From Schwartzia sp. (in: firmicutes) (lineage in GTDB: Bacteria > Bacillota > Negativicutes > Selenomonadales > Selenomonadaceae), in the NCBI GenBank assembly GCA_024691625.1, contig JAILNL010000180.1:1-25652 (forward strand): a DNA stretch of 25,652 nt. Direction: 5' to 3'. The notes beneath the pieces were generated by a model. The model was not told where the DNA came from, made no database searches, and saw only the letters and a list, made by a program, of their open reading frames with translations. Shown piece by piece: positions 23,827-25,652 of the stretch. The translations under genes were made by a program, and so were the position numbers. Numbering within the stretch: the stretch's first letter is position 1; each line of letters starts with the position of its first letter.

Positions 23827-23827
23827 A
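23812..23827. promoter_or_regulatory. ARG box (ArgR/AhrC operator)
   Basis: TTGCATAAAAATGCAA, six-base inverted arms around AAAA, matches the Bacillus AhrC consensus ATGAATAAAAATKCAA at 14 of 16 positions by eye. It covers the argC -35 and part of the spacer, the position expected for arginine-dependent repression. A second AT-rich partly symmetric stretch (about 23791-23806) lies at the -10. Confidence 0.75.
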
Positions 23828-23911
23828 TAGCTGCATACGGACATTTATCAATTTTTTTCTAGAGTCCTCTATTTTTATTGTGATTTCCTCTTCGGAAAAA
23901 TAAGAACAGAT

Positions 23912-23919
23912 GCTATAAT
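23912..23919 (+). promoter_or_regulatory. Extended -10 promoter of the glycosyltransferase gene
   Basis: TGCTATAAT (23911-23919) is a perfect extended -10 on the plus strand, 37 bases before the ATG. The -35 (near TTCGGA) is poor. It diverges from the arg promoter, about 110 bases away. Confidence 0.65.
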
Positions 23920-23955
23920 ATATGCAGCTTTACATCAAAAGGAGTATTATTTTCC

Positions 23956-24753
23956 ATGAAAAAAATACTGCGGTTCATTGCGAGCCTTATCATTGTTTTC
24001 TTCATTGGCTTCTTTCTCGCAGGCGGAAAAGATGCGATGAACCCTTCCGCATTCACCCGTGTTATCCAGGGCGTGCTGCCGTCACATGACACCCCGCAGC
24101 AAAAACCCAAGGACTCGGCCGAAAACTTCTCCGCAAAGCTGCGCCGCTTTGTTTTCCTTCCGGACGCGGTCAACGAGAAAGTGCCTGCGAAAAATTTCAT
24201 TCCCGTAAGCGACCTTCCTCCCCGACTCACAGAAGCCGTAGTCGCGGTGGAGGATACACGTTTTTACACGCATCCGGGTTTTGATATCAACGGAATCTTC
24301 CGTGCTGCTCTTGTAAATATGCAGTACGGAGAGGTTACCGAGGGCGCAAGCACCATCACACAGCAGCTCGTAAAAAACCTTTTCCTTTCACAGGAACAGA
24401 CAATGAGCCGCAAAATCGAGGAAGTTTTACTGGCGCTTGATTTCGAGTTCCGCTATTCAAAAAACGAAATACTTTCCCTCTATCTGAACAGCATTTACTT
24501 CGGCTCAGGGTATTACGGCATATACAACGCTTCCCACGGATATTTCGGCAAAGAACCTTCAGAGCTTACTCTGCCGGAAGCTGCTATGCTCGCAGGCCTG
24601 CCGAACGCTCCGTCCCTGTACTCTCCGTACGAGGATTTTATACTTGCAAAAAAGCGTCAGTTCATAGTTCTGGACGCCATGGTGCGCGCAGGCTATATCG
24701 ATGAGAAAACATCAAACGGCGCGAAAATAGAGCCATTATATCTGGCGCATTGA
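23956..24753 (+). CDS. Monofunctional peptidoglycan glycosyltransferase (GT51)
   Basis: A 265-residue membrane-anchored glycosyltransferase that polymerises lipid II into glycan strands outside the membrane. One N-terminal signal-anchor helix (about 4-22), a variable linker of about 60 residues, then a GT51 domain (about 75-250). Its five family motifs are visible: VEDTRFYTHPGFD (98-110, catalytic E99), GASTITQQLVKNLFLS (130-145), RKIEEVLLALDFE (152-164, second glutamate), YLNSIYFGSGYYGI (176-189) and ASHGYFGKEPSELTLPEAAMLAGLPNAPSLYSP. There is no transpeptidase domain. AAGGAG is 11 bases ahead of the ATG. It has its own promoter and terminator, so it is a single-gene unit, of the MtgA/SgtB type. 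Confidence 0.95.
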   Translation: MKKILRFIASLIIVFFIGFFLAGGKDAMNPSAFTRVIQGVLPSHDTPQQKPKDSAENFSAKLRRFVFLPDAVNEKVPAKNFIPVSDLPPRLTEAVVAVEDTRFYTHPGFDINGIFRAALVNMQYGEVTEGASTITQQLVKNLFLSQEQTMSRKIEEVLLALDFEFRYSKNEILSLYLNSIYFGSGYYGIYNASHGYFGKEPSELTLPEAAMLAGLPNAPSLYSPYEDFILAKKRQFIVLDAMVRAGYIDEKTSNGAKIEPLYLAH

Positions 24754-24766
24754 TACCACAAAAAGC

Positions 24767-24825
24767 AAAACCACTTCCACGGTATACGCCGTCTTAACGA
24801 CCGGCTGCCGCGGAAGTGGTTTTTT
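24767..24825 (+). terminator. Rho-independent terminator after the glycosyltransferase gene
   Basis: Twelve-base arms AAAACCACTTCC and GGAAGTGGTTTT (24767-24778 and 24812-24823) are followed by more Ts. The long apical part contains a second small hairpin (ACGG/CCGT, 24779-24782 and 24789-24792). Confidence 0.9.
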
Positions 24826-24856
24826 ATGCAATCTGTCCCTTTCGCCGGACATTCAC

Positions 24857-24907
24857 TTAACACCATAATATAGCAAATTTCTTATAGGTTCTATAATAAT
24901 GTGTTAA
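24857..24907. repeat. Imperfect 17-base inverted repeat
   Basis: TTAACACCATAATATAG (24857-24873) faces CTATAATAATGTGTTAA (24891-24907); 14 of 17 positions pair, with a 17-base AT-rich spacer. The right arm includes TATAAT. It could be an operator, a divergent promoter pair or a remnant of an element end. Confidence 0.55.
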
Positions 24908-24968
24908 ACTGTTAATTGCAATAGACTTCTGCACATTCAAGCGCAAGTATACAAAAAGGAACCGTGAA

Positions 24969-25002
24969 AGAATTACCTCCCCCATTTTGGGAAGGTAATT
25001 CT
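24969..25002 (+). repeat. Perfect inverted repeat upstream of the amidohydrolase gene
   Basis: Ten-base arms AGAATTACCT and AGGTAATTCT surround CCC(CC)ATTTTGGG, which can extend the stem. No T-run follows on the plus strand, so a simple terminator is unlikely. A protein-binding site or mRNA structure is possible. Confidence 0.5.
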
Positions 25003-25121
25003 TGTGATATCGGGACCGATTATTGCCAATTTCTACAGCAAGCTTTTTATGATACAATGAAAAGATAGAAATGTATTTATATTTCAGCCGAATACAAAAA
25101 TTTTTACGGGAGGGAAATGTC

Positions 25122-25652
25122 ATGAAGATAATCGACTGCGAATTTCACTATTACTTGCCGGAGCTCATGGAGCATCTTTCCAAAAGAGATACTGCCATGC
25201 GATATTATCCGGAAACGAAAACGCTGGAAGTACGCGACAAGGTTTTTGCCCCTTTTGGCGGTATCACGAATACATATCCGGTAATTGATGAATTGACGAA
25301 TTTCGGAGCAGAACGAGTCGCTGAACTGGACAAACACGGCATCGAAACAGCTGTCCTGTCTACTTCTCCCGCCCTAGAGGAATTACCCGAAAAGGAAGCC
25401 GTGTATTTTGCAAAGAAATCCAACGATGCCGTTGCTGAGATTATAAAGAAATATCCCGGCCGTTTTCTGGGCGCTGCGGTTTTACCTTCACCTTACATTG
25501 ATGAAGCAATCAAAGAGCTGGAACGCTGTGTAAAAGAATTAGGGTTTAAGTATTGGCACACACACTCTAATTACAAGACAGAGCATCTATATGAAGAAAA
25601 ATATCTGCCTCTGCTGGCAAAGGCAGAGGAACTGGGCTGCGCGGTTTATGTT
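25122..25652 (+). CDS. Amidohydrolase-2 family protein (partial, 5' end)
   Basis: 177 residues are readable before the right edge. The N-terminus MKIIDCEFHYYLPE gives an E-x-H pair (E7, H9) where most amidohydrolases have H-x-H; E-x-H is found in decarboxylases such as gamma-resorcylate decarboxylase. Further segments, AVLSTSPALEE, KKYPGRFLGAAVLP (about 115-128) and GFKYWHTHSN (about 146-155, with family His context), fit the Amidohydro_2 (PF04909) TIM barrel with a metal site. GGGAGGG is upstream of the ATG. The catalytic Asp and the rest lie outside the window. A decarboxylase or hydrolase of an aromatic or carboxylic substrate is likely; the substrate is unknown. Confidence 0.85.
   Translation, partial: MKIIDCEFHYYLPELMEHLSKRDTAMRYYPETKTLEVRDKVFAPFGGITNTYPVIDELTNFGAERVAELDKHGIETAVLSTSPALEELPEKEAVYFAKKSNDAVAEIIKKYPGRFLGAAVLPSPYIDEAIKELERCVKELGFKYWHTHSNYKTEHLYEEKYLPLLAKAEELGCAVYV

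Larger units (their letters stand above)
24754..25121. other. Gene-free 368-base region with repeats and a candidate promoter
   Basis: After the terminator the region is AT-rich. It holds an imperfect 17-base inverted repeat (24857-24873 and 24891-24907), a perfect ten-base inverted repeat (24969-24978 and 24993-25002), and a candidate -10 near the amidohydrolase gene (TATGATACAAT, 25048-25058). The minus-strand open frames crossing it have no ribosome site or recognisable domains. No RNA gene is seen. Confidence 0.6.

Noticed and set aside
24857..24907. Insertion sequence ends
   Set aside because: The repeat encloses only 17 bases, no transposase and no target duplication are seen.
24857..25123. 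Minus-strand open frame of 88 residues in the gap before the amidohydrolase gene
   Set aside because: AT-rich composition, no ribosome site and no recognisable domain; it crosses the repeats and the plus-strand promoter region.

Overview
The window reads as a chromosomal segment of an anaerobic, moderate-GC Bacillota. The indicators are a leucine T-box leader, a Bacillus-type ARG box, strong AGGAGG-like ribosome binding sites, a GerMN lipoprotein, a DUF3006/ComEC-like pair and DUF1848/DUF3781 genes. A Negativicutes origin is possible, but I cannot fix the taxon from sequence alone. Nearly everything from 1 to 23763 is on the minus strand; only the last two genes are on the plus strand. I see no rRNA, tRNA, CRISPR array, transposase or phage gene.

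Region 1 (1-7110, minus) is one tightly overlapping membrane operon: MnhE, MnhF, MnhG, a DUF4040 (MbhD-like) protein, an MbhE-like protein, MnhB, MnhC, then three large MnhD/NuoN-like antiporter subunits with a small two-helix protein between the second and third. This is the order of the Mrp-like half of group 4 Mbh/Mbx/Mbs complexes rather than a plain MrpABCDEFG operon. The operon runs off the left edge before any redox module is seen. The third antiporter-like subunit lacks the usual TM7 lysine.

Region 2 (7123-9191, minus) is leuA (2-isopropylmalate synthase) with a Leu (CUC) T-box leader, a terminator at each end, and an inverted repeat at its promoter. Region 3 (9229-14035, minus) holds uspA, thiC with a structured but non-canonical leader, and an envelope cluster made of a ComEC-like metallo-beta-lactamase lipoprotein, a DUF3006 protein, an N-acetylmuramoyl-L-alanine amidase and a GerMN lipoprotein. 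The envelope cluster starts from a near-consensus promoter. Region 4 (14066-15630, minus) holds a DUF1848 protein with a C-terminal CX3CX2C cluster, an overlapping DUF3781 gene and a small membrane protein.

Region 5 (15669-23827, minus) is a complete argCJBDFGH operon. It makes arginine from glutamate through the recycling acetyl cycle (ArgJ), with a good ARG box over the argC promoter -35 and a strong terminator after argH. Region 6 (plus) is a stand-alone GT51 peptidoglycan glycosyltransferase with its own promoter and terminator, then a 368-base gap rich in inverted repeats, then the start of an amidohydrolase-2 family gene that runs off the right edge.
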